Origin: Kitasatospora sp. GAS204B
GTDB lineage: Bacteria > Actinomycetota > Actinomycetes > Streptomycetales > Streptomycetaceae
Reading direction: 5' to 3'
Assembly (NCBI RefSeq): GCF_029892155.1
Contig: NZ_JARZAG010000005.1
Location: 62,001 to 126,000 of the forward strand
DNA length: 64,000 nucleotides
Shown here in pieces: positions 55,174 through 63,259 of the stretch (its first letter is position 1; each line of letters opens with the position of its first letter). A program made the position numbers and the translations under genes. The notes under the pieces are model-generated. The model had not been told where the DNA came from and made no database searches. It saw only the letters and a program-made list of their open reading frames with translations.

Positions 55174-56154
55174 ATGATGCGCACCAGGCTGTACCGCAAC
55201 GGCACCTTGAAGCTGGAGAACTTCCCGGTCCAGGACATCTCCGAGTACATCGGCGACCCGGAGTCGACGGTGTGGCTGGACGTGCACGACCCGGACTCCA
55301 CCGCCTTCGAGACGATCGTCGAGGAGTTCGGCCTGCACGCGCTCGCCGTCGAGGACGCCCGCAACGAGCACCAGCGGCCCAAGCTCGACCGCTACCGGAC
55401 CCACCTCTTCCTCTCCGCCTACGCGGTCTGCCCCGACCCCGACCCCGACAGCGCGGCGTTCAGCGTCGGCGAGGTCGCCGCCTTCATCACGCCCAACGCC
55501 CTGATCACCATCCGCAAGGGCGCGCACTGCGACATGGAACGGGTGGTCCAGCGCTGGGACAACGCCCCGGAGCTGGCCGAGCACGGCGTGGGCTTCCTGC
55601 TGCACGGGCTGCTCGACTACCTGGTCGACAGCCACTTCCAGGCCGTCCAGCTCCTGGACGAGCGCATCGAAGCCCTGGAGGACCTGCTCTTCGAGGACGG
55701 CCCGGAGCAGATCCAGCAGGTCCAGCGCACCTCCTACGAGCTGCGCAAGAGCCTGGTGAAGCTGCGCCGCGTGGTGCTCCCGATGCGCGAGGTGGTGAAC
55801 TCGCTGCTGCGCCGGGACGTGCAGCTGGTCGACGAGGCCCTGATGCCGTACTACCAGGACGTCTACGACCACGTCCTGCGGGCCACCGAGTGGACCGAGT
55901 CGCTGCGTGACCTGGTCAGCACGGTGATGGAGACCAACCTGACGGTGCAGGGCAACCGGATGAACATGATCATGAAGAAGGTGACCAGCTGGGCCGCGAT
56001 CATCGCCGTGCCCACCGCCGTCACCGGCTTCTACGGCCAGAACGTCCCCTACCCCGGCTTCGGCACCCAGACCGGCTTCTGGGCCTCGACGATCATCATG
56101 ATCGCCCTGTCCGGGCTGCTCTACGTCGCCTTCAAGCGCCGGGACTGGGTCTGA
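55174..56154 (+). CDS. corA: CorA-family divalent metal ion transporter
   Basis: About 326 residues: a large soluble N-terminal domain with a long helical stalk, and two C-terminal membrane helices (SWAAIIAVPTAVTGFYGQ and FWASTIIMIALSGLLYVAF). The loop between them reads YGQN where classical CorA has YGMN, a common actinobacterial variant. It ends in the positively charged KRRDW typical of the family. It would import Mg2+ or a similar ion as a pentamer. ATG 55174 follows AGGG by 8 nt; GTG 55165 is an alternative. It diverges from the NAT gene with about 100 bp between, so the two promoters share that gap. Confidence 0.93.
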   Translation: MMRTRLYRNGTLKLENFPVQDISEYIGDPESTVWLDVHDPDSTAFETIVEEFGLHALAVEDARNEHQRPKLDRYRTHLFLSAYAVCPDPDPDSAAFSVGEVAAFITPNALITIRKGAHCDMERVVQRWDNAPELAEHGVGFLLHGLLDYLVDSHFQAVQLLDERIEALEDLLFEDGPEQIQQVQRTSYELRKSLVKLRRVVLPMREVVNSLLRRDVQLVDEALMPYYQDVYDHVLRATEWTESLRDLVSTVMETNLTVQGNRMNMIMKKVTSWAAIIAVPTAVTGFYGQNVPYPGFGTQTGFWASTIIMIALSGLLYVAFKRRDWV

Positions 56155-56538
56155 CGGCTCGGGTGTGAGGGCTCGGGTGTGACCTGGGCCATCCGCGCGG
56201 CCGTTGCGGATCTTCGCGACGTGGGCGCTGGGTCAGGGGCCGCTCACCGGGTGTCGACAATGTGGGCGGCCTCACCCCGCACCGGCGGTGACGGCCACCA
56301 CATCCACCACCCCCACCCCGCCCACGACCGCGAGTTCTCGCACCCCCCGACCCCCGCCTACCGCCGGTAATCCGCCCCCGACCTGCGGCTATCCCCCCAA
56401 CCCTTGTCCCCCCGCCAGCACCCCCCGTAGCTTCGAAACCAGCGCGGCAAGCACCACAGCGCCGCACACCCCCCCCGATCAGCCAGGCCCCCACGGGCCC
56501 GGTTCCCCCTGCCCACCGGCACGCCCGAGAGGACCCGC
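56155..56538. other. Intergenic stretch without gene, before the Rpf gene
   Basis: About 384 bp between corA and the Rpf gene. The right half is strikingly C-rich on the plus strand (many CCCC runs, few purines) and has no coding pattern. Streptomyces rpf genes often follow a cyclic-di-AMP (ydaO-type) riboswitch, but I could not find its conserved elements here. One stem-loop (56238-56271) is noted separately. Confidence 0.6.
56238..56271 (+). terminator. Possible terminator after corA
   Basis: GGCCGCTCAC pairs with GTGGGCGGCC (10 bp with one G-U pair) around a 14-base loop, 83 bp after the corA stop. There is no U-run. Confidence 0.35.
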
Positions 56539-56931
56539 ATGACCTACCGCAACGAGACCACCACCACCGCCACCGCCACCACCGCCCGCAAGCACAACCG
56601 TCGACGCCTCGCCGTCCTCGGCGGCGCGCTGGCCGTCCTGCCGGTCGCCGGTCTCGTCACGGCCACCACCTCCTCCGCCGCCCCCGAAACCACCTGGGAC
56701 AAGGTCGCCCAGTGCGAGGCCACCGGCAACTGGGCCATCAACTCCGGCAACGGCTTCTACGGCGGCCTCCAGTTCACCCCCTCCACCTGGAACGCCTTCG
56801 GCGGCACCCAGTACGCCCCCCAGGCCAACCAGGCCACCAAGGCCCAGCAGATCACCATCGGCGAAAAGGTCCTCGCCGCCCAGGGCCCCGGCGCCTGGCC
56901 CATCTGCTCCGTCAAGGCCGGCCTCTCCTGA
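56539..56931 (+). CDS. Secreted Rpf-domain protein (resuscitation-promoting factor-like transglycosylase)
   Basis: 130 residues. A basic N-terminus (KHNRRR, 18-23), a hydrophobic core (24-44) and a small-residue cleavage region near TSSAAP (44-49) form a Sec signal peptide. The rest is a single Rpf domain starting [13 protein letters not shown], with the presumed catalytic Glu 60 and the GFYGGLQF and STW motifs. Such enzymes cleave peptidoglycan and help dormant cells or spores resume growth. Unlike larger Streptomyces Rpf proteins it has no LysM domain. The ATG follows GAGAGGA by 6 nt. It is monocistronic and unrelated in function to the polyketide genes. Confidence 0.93.
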   Translation: MTYRNETTTTATATTARKHNRRRLAVLGGALAVLPVAGLVTATTSSAAPETTWDKVAQCEATGNWAINSGNGFYGGLQFTPSTWNAFGGTQYAPQANQATKAQQITIGEKVLAAQGPGAWPICSVKAGLS

Positions 56932-57071
56932 CCCGTTCACGGGTGGGCGATCACCGCTGAACCCCACCGGGTGCGGCTGCGTACTGTGAAATGCGGACCC
57001 GCCGACGCGGGCCGATGAACCGGCCGCACCGCAGCCGCGCGGAGCCGGGGTTCCAGCGGAAGAAGTCCGTC

Positions 57072-57623
57072 ATGAAACGTGGCATCGCCCTCGCGCTCGG
57101 CGCGACCGCCGTCGCGGCACTGGCCGCCGGCTGCGGCAGCTCGACCAGCAAGACGGCCACCCCGTCCGCCACACCCTCCCCTTCGGCGTCCGCGCCCTCG
57201 AGCGGCACACCCGCGACCGGAGCCGCCACGCTGAAGGTCGCGAGCTCGCCGCTGGGCCAGGTCCTGGTCGACGGCGCCGGGCGCACCCTGTACCTGTTCC
57301 AGGCCGACACCGGCACGACCTCGAACTGCAACGGCGCCTGCGCGATGGCCTGGCCCCCCAACATCACCACCGGGCAGCCCAACAGCAACGGGGTGAACGC
57401 GTCCCTGGTCGGCACGACCACCAGGATGGACCACTCGACCCAGGTGACCTACAAGGGCCACCCGCTCTACTACTTCGCCGAGGACACCAAGCCCGGCCAG
57501 ACCAACGGCGAGGGCGTCAACGCCTTCGGCGGCGCCTGGTACGTGGTCAGCCCCAGCGGCGACGCGATCACCTCCGCACCGAGCATGCAGAGCCCCGCGC
57601 CGAGCACCGGCGGCGGATACTGA
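57072..57623 (+). CDS. Secreted lipoprotein with repeated Yx(FWY)xxD motif
   Basis: 183 residues. The signal sequence MKRGIALALGATAVAALAAGC ends in the lipobox LAAGC, so the mature protein should be anchored to the outer face of the membrane. A Ser/Thr/Pro-rich linker (about 25-50) precedes two repeats: LYLFQAD and LYYFAED carry the Yx(FWY)xxD signature of a family of predicted lipoproteins of unknown function. Both repeats also hold the typical GAWPP/GGAWY context, and two Cys (NCNGAC) may form a disulphide or bind a ligand. ATG 57072 is chosen because GGAAG lies upstream and the signal peptide starts there; an upstream in-frame GTG/ATG region (56991) would spoil it. Confidence 0.9.
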   Translation: MKRGIALALGATAVAALAAGCGSSTSKTATPSATPSPSASAPSSGTPATGAATLKVASSPLGQVLVDGAGRTLYLFQADTGTTSNCNGACAMAWPPNITTGQPNSNGVNASLVGTTTRMDHSTQVTYKGHPLYYFAEDTKPGQTNGEGVNAFGGAWYVVSPSGDAITSAPSMQSPAPSTGGGY

Positions 57624-57720
57624 CGACTGGTCAGGACAGCGGCGGGCCAAGGTTGTTGGGCACTCCGCCGTCCGCCCGCACCCCCCTTCCGCACAGCTGG
57701 CACTGCGCTCCGGAGAACCG

Positions 57721-58932
57721 ATGGCATCGATCGGCAGCGCCACCGCCCGGACCCGCCCGCACCGCCGCGGCGCGACCGCGGTGGTCGCCGGCGCGTTCTG
57801 GGCGACCATGGTGGGCACCACCATCCCCACGCCGCTCTACCCGCGCTACGAGGCCGCCTTCGGCTTCTCCTCGCTGATGGTCACGGTCGCCTTCGCGGTC
57901 TACGCCCTCGGCGTGGTGGCCGGCCTGCTCTGCTTCGGTTCGCTCTCCGACCGGCTCGGCCGCCGCCCGGTGACCGCCACCGCGCTGCTGCTGGCCATTG
58001 CGGCGGCAGGCGTCTTCCTGGCCGCGGACGGTCTGGGGCTGCTCCTCTTCGGCCGGGTGCTCTCCGGCCTCGCCGCCGCGCTGGTCACCGGCGCGGCCAC
58101 CGCCCACCTCACCGAACTCGCCGCGCCCGACCGGCAGGTCAGAGCCGGCCGGATCGCGCTGGCCGCCAACATGGGCGGCCTCGCCGGCGGCCCGCTGCTC
58201 GCCGGCTTCCTGGCCCAGTGGGCACCTGACCCGCTGCGGCTGGTCTGGCGCGTCGACGCCGCCCTCGTCCTGGTCGCCCTGCTGCTCCTGGCCGGGGTAC
58301 CGGAGACCGTCACCCGCCGCGCCGGCAGCCGGCTGTTCGCGCTCTCGCTGCCCCGGATCCCCGCCGACCTCCGCACACCGTTCCTGCACTGCGCGCTCGC
58401 GGCGGGGTCGGGGTTCGCGGTGCTCGGCGTGCTCACCGCCACCACCGGCCTCTTCTTCGCCCAGGTGCTGAGCCTGAGCACCCCGGCGCTGTCCGGGGCG
58501 ACGGTCGCCATCGCGTTCGTCTGCACCGGCCTGGGCCAGCTGCTGGCCCGGGGTCTGGCATCCCGCCGGGTGCTGCCCACCGCCTGCCTGGGCCTGCTCG
58601 CCGCCGCCGCACTGATCGCCACCGCGATGCTGACCGCCACACTCGCCCCGCTGATGGCCGCCGCGGTGATCGTCGGCCTCGCCACCGGGCTCGCCGTCGG
58701 CGCCGGCATCGCGCTGATCACCGAGCACGTCGCACCGGCGGTTCGCGGCCAGGCGTTCTCGGCACTGTTCGCGGTGCTCTACGCGATGCTGGCGCTGCCC
58801 GCGATCGGCGTGGGCGTCCTCATCACGGCCACCGGCCTGCGCACCGCGGGCGCGGTCTTCGCCGCGGTGGTGGCAGCCCTGGTGCTGGGGGTGCTGGCGA
58901 GGCTGCCGCGCGCCCGTGACGTGGTGGAATAG
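57721..58932 (+). CDS. Major facilitator superfamily transporter
   Basis: 403 residues and about twelve hydrophobic helices. After helix 2 the loop DRLGRRP (residues about 78-84) is the classical MFS motif A, and GGPLLAGFLAQ in the N-terminal half resembles motif C of drug:proton antiporters. ATG 57721 follows GGAGA by 4 nt. It stands alone, with about 100 bp to the lipoprotein gene upstream. It probably exports a small molecule; whether that is the polyketide is unknown, since a dedicated ABC exporter lies inside the cluster. Confidence 0.9.
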   Translation: MASIGSATARTRPHRRGATAVVAGAFWATMVGTTIPTPLYPRYEAAFGFSSLMVTVAFAVYALGVVAGLLCFGSLSDRLGRRPVTATALLLAIAAAGVFLAADGLGLLLFGRVLSGLAAALVTGAATAHLTELAAPDRQVRAGRIALAANMGGLAGGPLLAGFLAQWAPDPLRLVWRVDAALVLVALLLLAGVPETVTRRAGSRLFALSLPRIPADLRTPFLHCALAAGSGFAVLGVLTATTGLFFAQVLSLSTPALSGATVAIAFVCTGLGQLLARGLASRRVLPTACLGLLAAAALIATAMLTATLAPLMAAAVIVGLATGLAVGAGIALITEHVAPAVRGQAFSALFAVLYAMLALPAIGVGVLITATGLRTAGAVFAAVVAALVLGVLARLPRARDVVE

Positions 58933-58995
58933 CGCGCACCACACGCCCGTTGACCTGTACACCTGCCGGGTCATCAGGGAAGGGCTGAGGAGATC

Positions 58996-59241
58996 ATGTC
59001 GTCGCTGGAAGAACCGTCACGACCCCTACCACTGGTGACCGCCTGCGGCCGCCGGATCGAGGTCGGCGCACTGCGCGTGGCCATCCCCGGTCGACCCATC
59101 GACCGCATCACCCTGAACGTCGGCCCGGAACGCGGCGGCCGCTCCAAGGTCTGGGCCGGCCTGAGCCCCACCGAGGCCCGCGCCCTGGCCCAGCTGCTCC
59201 TGGCCCAGGTGGCCCACGCGGAGCACGACGCGGCGGGCTGA
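58996..59241 (+). CDS. Small protein of unknown function (81 aa)
   Basis: I do not recognise the family. An 81-residue protein with an acidic start, a central block RPIDRITLNVGPERGGRSKVWAGLSPTEA split by two glycines, and a helical Ala/Leu/Gln-rich end (ARALAQLLLAQVAHAEHDA). ATG 58996 sits just after GAGGAG, and third-position GC is high throughout, which supports coding. It has no signal peptide or membrane helix. It lies 63 bp after the MFS gene and may be expressed with it. Confidence 0.7.
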   Translation: MSSLEEPSRPLPLVTACGRRIEVGALRVAIPGRPIDRITLNVGPERGGRSKVWAGLSPTEARALAQLLLAQVAHAEHDAAG

Positions 59242-59286
59242 CGCCGGCCGGGCCACGTCCGTCGCAGCCACGCACAGGTTCAGGCA

Positions 59287-59481
59287 GTGCTATCTGGCGA
59301 CTCCCCGCGGGCCTACGCGATCAAGGCCGTGCGTGCGACAGCCTCCGGACGGGAGGGTGAGAGCGCCGGCAGGCTCGAGTGCCGCTGGCAGCGCGAACAG
59401 CTCCCGGAGGTGATTCGCGAACTCGTCCTGGATGATCAGCGGTTGCGCAACGAGATCTGCTGGTCGGTCTTCGACTGTTGA
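59287..59481 (+). CDS. Possible small protein (64 aa)
   Basis: A short frame starting GTG 59287, weakly preceded by CAGG, with fairly high third-position GC but also rare codons (CTA, TCT at the start). The product is charged with no recognisable domain; the end reads LRNEICWSVFDC. It may be a real small gene or a remnant. It is followed by the convergent DUF gene. Confidence 0.35.
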   Translation: MLSGDSPRAYAIKAVRATASGREGESAGRLECRWQREQLPEVIRELVLDDQRLRNEICWSVFDC

Positions 59482-59546
59482 CGGGCGTGATGGCGTGTCT
59501 GGACTGCCCGACCACACGCCGTGGCCCGACGAGCCTCCGGCCTCGC

Positions 59547-60227
59547 CTACCGCTCCGCCACCGCCCGAGCCCCGCCACGCCCCGCCGAACCGATCCAGCG
59601 CAGCAGCACCACGCTGACCAGCGCGGCCAGCGCACACCAGGTCGAGATGAACGCCAGCCGCCAGAGCAGCGCGCACACCACCGCCGCGCCACCCACCAAC
59701 CAGCCGAGCAGCCGCAACAACCGGTCTCCGCTCGCCAGCAGCGCGCCCACGGTCGCCAGCAGGTAGCCGGTCAGCAGCAGCGGGACGTACGGGATACCCG
59801 TACCGAAGGTCAGCAGGTGCCGGTGGGCCTCGGCGGTGACCGGGTGGGTCAGTACGGCTGCCAGCAGCAGGGCGGCGACCGTGACGCCGAGCAGCGCGAA
59901 GCCGGCCCGACGCCGGTGCGCGGCGATCGACGAGGCATCCGCACTCGGCGGCCCCAGGGCGCACCAGACACCCGCCGGGACCAGCGCCGGCAGCACCGGC
60001 AGCGCGATGAGCACCCAGGCGGTGCGTGCCCAGAGCGCGGGACCGGCGCTGATCCGGCCGTCCACGCCGAGCCAGACGGCCGCCTCGGTCAGCTGATGGA
60101 CGCCCAGTAGCAACGGCACCGCCGCCAGCGGCAGGTCCCGTGCCCGCCGGACCCGCGCCAGGCAGAGCAGCCCGAGCCCGGCGACAGCCGTGCCCGTGAC
60201 GAGATCGGCCTCGGCGCTCCAGCACAT
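59547..60227 (-). CDS. Integral membrane protein of unknown function (MCWSAEAD family, DUF6629-like)
   Basis: 226 residues with six or seven hydrophobic helices. It begins with the characteristic MCWSAEADLV, then helices such as TGTAVAGLGLLCLA, LAAVPLLLGVHQLTEAAVWL, WVLIALPVLPALVPAGVW and VPLLLTGYLLATVGALLA. The Cys-Trp-Ser start and the HQLTEAAVW segment resemble a family of actinobacterial membrane proteins of unknown role; the exact family label is from memory. ATG 60227 follows GGGAGG by 5 nt. It is the last of three minus-strand genes (sodF, a 92-residue protein, then this), though co-transcription is unproven. Confidence 0.82.
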   Translation of the reverse strand: MCWSAEADLVTGTAVAGLGLLCLARVRRARDLPLAAVPLLLGVHQLTEAAVWLGVDGRISAGPALWARTAWVLIALPVLPALVPAGVWCALGPPSADASSIAAHRRRAGFALLGVTVAALLLAAVLTHPVTAEAHRHLLTFGTGIPYVPLLLTGYLLATVGALLASGDRLLRLLGWLVGGAAVVCALLWRLAFISTWCALAALVSVVLLRWIGSAGRGGARAVAER

Positions 60228-60271
60228 CCAGGCCTCCCGCGGCTCCCCGCCCGGAACTCTCTGACAGCAGC

Positions 60272-60550
60272 TCAGAACGGCGCCGGACCGTCGGCGGAGA
60301 CGAGCAGGCCGCCGGAGCCGATCTCGTTGCCGGCCCCGTCGAAATCCGCCTCGCGGCCGTCCGGCAGCCGCAGCCGACCGGCGCCGACCTCCGCCATCAG
60401 CTCGAAGTCCTCCTCCCGGTCCGCCTGGAGGTGTCCGCCCCAGCCCTGGCTCCCGTCCGGCGAGCGGCGGGTGGCCAGGTCGGCGTGGACCACGATCTCG
60501 AAACCCCGGTCGATCAGGGTTGCCAATCCTCGATACACGTTCTCTGTCAC
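60272..60550 (-). CDS. Small acidic protein of unknown function (92 aa)
   Basis: Not recognised. 92 residues, acidic (several EED and ADFD stretches), apparently soluble: no signal peptide or membrane helix. It starts GTG 60550 (MTENVYRGLATLIDRGFEIV); the nearest strong ribosome binding site (GGGGAG) is some 15 nt away, so the start is uncertain. It lies 63 bp downstream of sodF and 44 bp upstream of the membrane-protein gene on the same strand. Confidence 0.65.
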   Translation of the reverse strand: MTENVYRGLATLIDRGFEIVVHADLATRRSPDGSQGWGGHLQADREEDFELMAEVGAGRLRLPDGREADFDGAGNEIGSGGLLVSADGPAPF

Positions 60551-60613
60551 GCCGCCAGTCTCGGCTCTCCCCGCCCCACCCGCATGCCGGGCGGCGCGAT
60601 CCGGCGGCCGGTG

Positions 60614-61216
60614 TCAGCCGCCCTGGACGGCGGCGAACCGGGTGGCGACGTCGTTCCAGTCGACGACGTCCCAGAGCTTCTCGACGTAGTCCGGGCGGAC
60701 GTTGCGGTACTGCAGGTAGTAGGCGTGCTCCCAGGCGTCGAAGGCCAGCAGCGGGGTGGTGCCCTGGCCGACGTTGCCGTGGTGGTCGTAGACCTGCTCG
60801 ACGACCAGGCTGCGGCTCAGCGGCTCCCAGGCCAGCAGGCCCCAGCCCGAGCCCTGGACGCCGACGGTGGCGGCCGTGAGCTGCTTGCGGAACGCCTCGA
60901 AGCCGCCGAAGTGCTCCTCGATCGCGGTGCCGAGCGCGCCGTCGGGGCGGTCGCCGCCGTCCGGGGAGAGGTTCTGCCAGAAGAGCGAGTGCAGCACGTG
61001 CCCGGAGAGGTGGAAGGCGTGGGTCTTCTGCAGGCCCACCAGGTTGCCGAACTGGTCCTTGGAGCGTGCCTCGGCGAGCTGCTCCAGGGTGTCGTTGGCG
61101 CCCTTGACGTAGGCGGCGTGGTGCTTGGAGTGGTGCAGTTCCAGGATCTCGGCGCTCATCGCGCGCTCCAACGCCGAGTAGTCGTACGGGAGGTCGGGAA
61201 GCGAGTAGGTGCCCAT
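60614..61216 (-). CDS. sodF: Superoxide dismutase, Fe/Mn family
   Basis: 200 residues. It converts superoxide to oxygen and hydrogen peroxide in the cytoplasm. Metal ligands are His 28 (LHHSKHH), His 76 (HVLHSLFW), Asp 160 and His 164 (DAWEHAYY). The start [13 protein letters not shown] is typical of streptomycete SodF; ATG 61216 follows AAAGGGG by 10 nt. Streptomycetes usually make either a nickel SOD or this iron type, switched by the nickel-binding repressor Nur. A Nur-like operator lies 45 bp upstream of the start, which supports the iron-type assignment and predicts repression when nickel is plentiful. Confidence 0.95.
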   Translation of the reverse strand: MGTYSLPDLPYDYSALERAMSAEILELHHSKHHAAYVKGANDTLEQLAEARSKDQFGNLVGLQKTHAFHLSGHVLHSLFWQNLSPDGGDRPDGALGTAIEEHFGGFEAFRKQLTAATVGVQGSGWGLLAWEPLSRSLVVEQVYDHHGNVGQGTTPLLAFDAWEHAYYLQYRNVRPDYVEKLWDVVDWNDVATRFAAVQGG

Positions 61217-61260
61217 CGGGACACGGCCCCTTTCGATCGTGATGATCATGCCTGGGCTCA

Positions 61261-61283
61261 CTATTGCGCATGGGTTGCAATAG
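61261..61283. promoter_or_regulatory. Nur-like operator upstream of sodF
   Basis: CTATTGC and GCAATAG form a perfect 7-bp inverted repeat around 9 bp. Read as TTGCGC-N5-TTGCAA it fits the spacing I recall for the nickel-responsive repressor Nur. It lies 45-67 bp before the sodF start, where it could cover the promoter. Confidence 0.65.
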
Positions 61284-61476
61284 CGTCCACTGTGCATCAC
61301 CATTGTCGAGCGCGAGGCCGGCCCCGTCAGCCGTGGACAGCACTCCCCGTGTGGGCGCGCGTCCTTCCTGATGACTGACGATCGTCTTCCCAACCGGCGC
61401 CCGCCGGGACATCCGGGCCGGCCTCGCCTCAGGACCACCCCTCGGTCGCCAAAGGCGCCGGTAGTACAGTGCGCTG

Positions 61477-62328
61477 ATGGTCTTTCTGGCCCTGGCCCGC
61501 GGCCTGCGCACCGCGCTCGACCGCGGCCCGCTCACCCCCTTGCGACTGGCGCCGCCGGTCCGCGAGGAGTTCGTCGACTGGTCGAAGTCCCCCGACAACA
61601 ACCGCGGTCCAGGCCGGACCTGCCTGGAGGCCTGCTGGCTGCTCAGCGCGCCCGACCGGCCCTGGCAGGACGCCAGCCAGGTCGGCTCCAAGGGCTGCGG
61701 TGCGAACATGCGGGTCGCCCCGATCGGCCTGCTGCCCGAACTGACGGAGCGTCAGCGCTCCGGCGCCGCACAGCTGCAGTCCGCGCTGACCCACGGCCAC
61801 CCCACCGCGCTGGCGGCCAGCGACCTTACCGCGCACGCCGTCTGGCTGCTGGCCGAAGGCGCGGCGCCCGCCGAACTGCCGGGGCTGCTACGGGCGTACG
61901 CGCTCGCCAACCGGACCAGGTACGACGACTTCTGGCTCGGCGACCTGGTGTCACGCGCACACGATCACTCGGCCGCCGAGTTCATCGCCCGGGGCTGGGA
62001 CGACTGCCTGGACGCGCTCGACCGGCTGGACGCGGCACTCGCCGCCCCCGACCTCGACGCCGACCCGTGCCTGGCCACCGGCGAGGGTTGGATCACCGAG
62101 GAGGCCCTGGCCACCGGACTGCTCTGCTTCCTGCTGCTGCCCGACGACCCGGTGGCGGCGGTCCGCCGGGCTGCCTACTCCTCCGGCGACTCCGACTCGA
62201 TCGCCTGCCTGACCGGCGCGTTCGCCGGCGCCCACGCCGGGGCGGACGCCTGGCCGCAGGAGTGGGTGCGGCGGATCGAGTACCGCGACGAGTTGCTCGC
62301 CTTCGGCGCGCTCTGGGACGGCAAGTAG
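61477..62328 (+). pseudogene. 5'-truncated ADP-ribosylglycohydrolase family gene
   Basis: 283 residues matching the middle and C-terminus of ADP-ribosylglycohydrolases, enzymes that remove ADP-ribose from proteins using two Mg2+ ions. GSKGCGANMRVAPIGL (about 70-85) and GDSDSIACLTGAFAGAHAG (near 245-263) are clear, the latter holding C-terminal metal ligands. The N-terminal part of the family, with GDALG and SDDT metal motifs (some 60 residues), is missing: the frame starts at ATG 61477 where that motif should just have ended. There is no ribosome binding site, and I found no remnant upstream, where the sodF promoter lies. The product is probably inactive. A frameshift or an unusual start upstream are less likely explanations. 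Confidence 0.7.
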
Positions 62329-62551
62329 CGGGGCCAGTAGCCTCCCGGTCCTGACCCTCGTTCGAGCCCGTTCGGCGCGGTGGCCGCAGTGCCGCCGCGC
62401 GCCGAACCATGCCCGCCGGCCGCCCCGGTCCGCCGCGCTCCCGGCCGCTGCGGCCGGGCAAGGTGACGAAGTCTCCACCCGTACCGGCCCGTAGGCCGTT
62501 CGCATCCTTCGAGGCAAGCCCTTCTCTCGTACAGTGAGGAACTTGCCGTGC

Positions 62552-62580
62552 ATAACGTAACGAATGCTCGTTTTGTTTAT
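62552..62580. promoter_or_regulatory. Autoregulatory-element-like operator
   Basis: The core AACGA-ATGC-TCGTT (62559-62572) is a perfect 5-bp inverted repeat within a longer, imperfect one (ATAACGTAACGA / TCGTTTTGTTTAT). The right half resembles the GGTTTGTTT-type end of operators bound by gamma-butyrolactone receptors. It lies 23-51 bp before the receptor gene start, as expected for self-repression. Confidence 0.55.
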
Positions 62581-62602
62581 CGAGGCGTGAGGGAGATCTT
62601 CG

Positions 62603-63259
62603 ATGGCGGAGCCGAAGCAGGAGAGAGCGATCCGGACCAGGGCCGTGCTCATCCGCGCGGCGGCGGAGGTCTTCGACGAGCTGGGATTCAGCGGCAGCAG
62701 CCTCAACAAGATCCTGCAGCGGTCCGGCACCACCATGGGAGCGCTCTACTTCCACTTCGAGTCCAAGGAAGCGCTGGCCAGGGCGGTGATGGCCGCACAG
62801 GCGACCGATCTGGCACTGCCGCCCGGCGTGGACGGGCTGGCCCGCCTGATCGACATCACCAGGGACCTGGCCCGCCAGCTCCAGCACAATGTGCTGTTCC
62901 GGGCCGGCGTCCGATTGGCCGTCGAGCAGGGGGCGTTCGGGCTACGGGACGGCACCGCGTACGAGCTGTGGATCGCGGAGTTCGAGCAGCAGTTGGCGGC
63001 GGCGCGACGGCGCGGCGAGTTGCTGCCGGAGGTGCATGGGCCGGAGTTCGCCCGGCTGCTGGTCGGGGCGTTCAGCGGCACCCAACTGCTCTCGCAGATC
63101 GCCACCGGGCGCGCGGATCTGCCCGAGCGGATCACCGCGCTCTGGCGCTACCTGCTACCCGGGATCGCCGTCGCGGAGCTGGTGCCGCAGCTGCGTTCGA
63201 CGCTCGATGCCGGCGCCACGGCTGCGAGGGCCACCGCCGGTGTCGGGGTGAACCGGTGA
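62603..63259 (+). CDS. TetR-family gamma-butyrolactone receptor-like repressor (ScbR/ArpA type)
   Basis: 218 residues. The N-terminal helix-turn-helix (about 9-56) contains RAVLIRAAAEVFDELGFSG and TTMGALYFHFESKEALA, which closely follow the ScbR/ArpA/FarA group rather than general TetR proteins. The C-terminal part is the ligand-binding domain. Such proteins repress antibiotic and signal-synthase genes until a gamma-butyrolactone binds. ATG 62603 follows GAGGGAGA by about 7 nt. Its stop overlaps the next gene's start (GTGA). An operator-like palindrome sits just upstream, suggesting autorepression. It is a plausible master switch for the polyketide cluster, though distance leaves other targets open; it could be a pseudo-receptor binding other ligands. 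Confidence 0.88.
   Translation: MAEPKQERAIRTRAVLIRAAAEVFDELGFSGSSLNKILQRSGTTMGALYFHFESKEALARAVMAAQATDLALPPGVDGLARLIDITRDLARQLQHNVLFRAGVRLAVEQGAFGLRDGTAYELWIAEFEQQLAAARRRGELLPEVHGPEFARLLVGAFSGTQLLSQIATGRADLPERITALWRYLLPGIAVAELVPQLRSTLDAGATAARATAGVGVNR

Noticed and set aside
56130..56154. CorA homologue as non-functional because YGMN is YGQN
   Set aside because: The change is common in actinobacterial relatives and the rest of the protein is intact.
56155..56538. ydaO-type (cyclic-di-AMP) riboswitch before the Rpf gene
   Set aside because: Expected from other Streptomyces rpf genes but no conserved GGGG/GAATC-type elements are visible in this C-rich leader.
59547..61709. A single 720-residue minus-strand protein
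   Set aside because: Only its last 226 residues (from ATG 60227) are coding; the upstream part runs in the wrong frame through sodF and the 92-residue gene.
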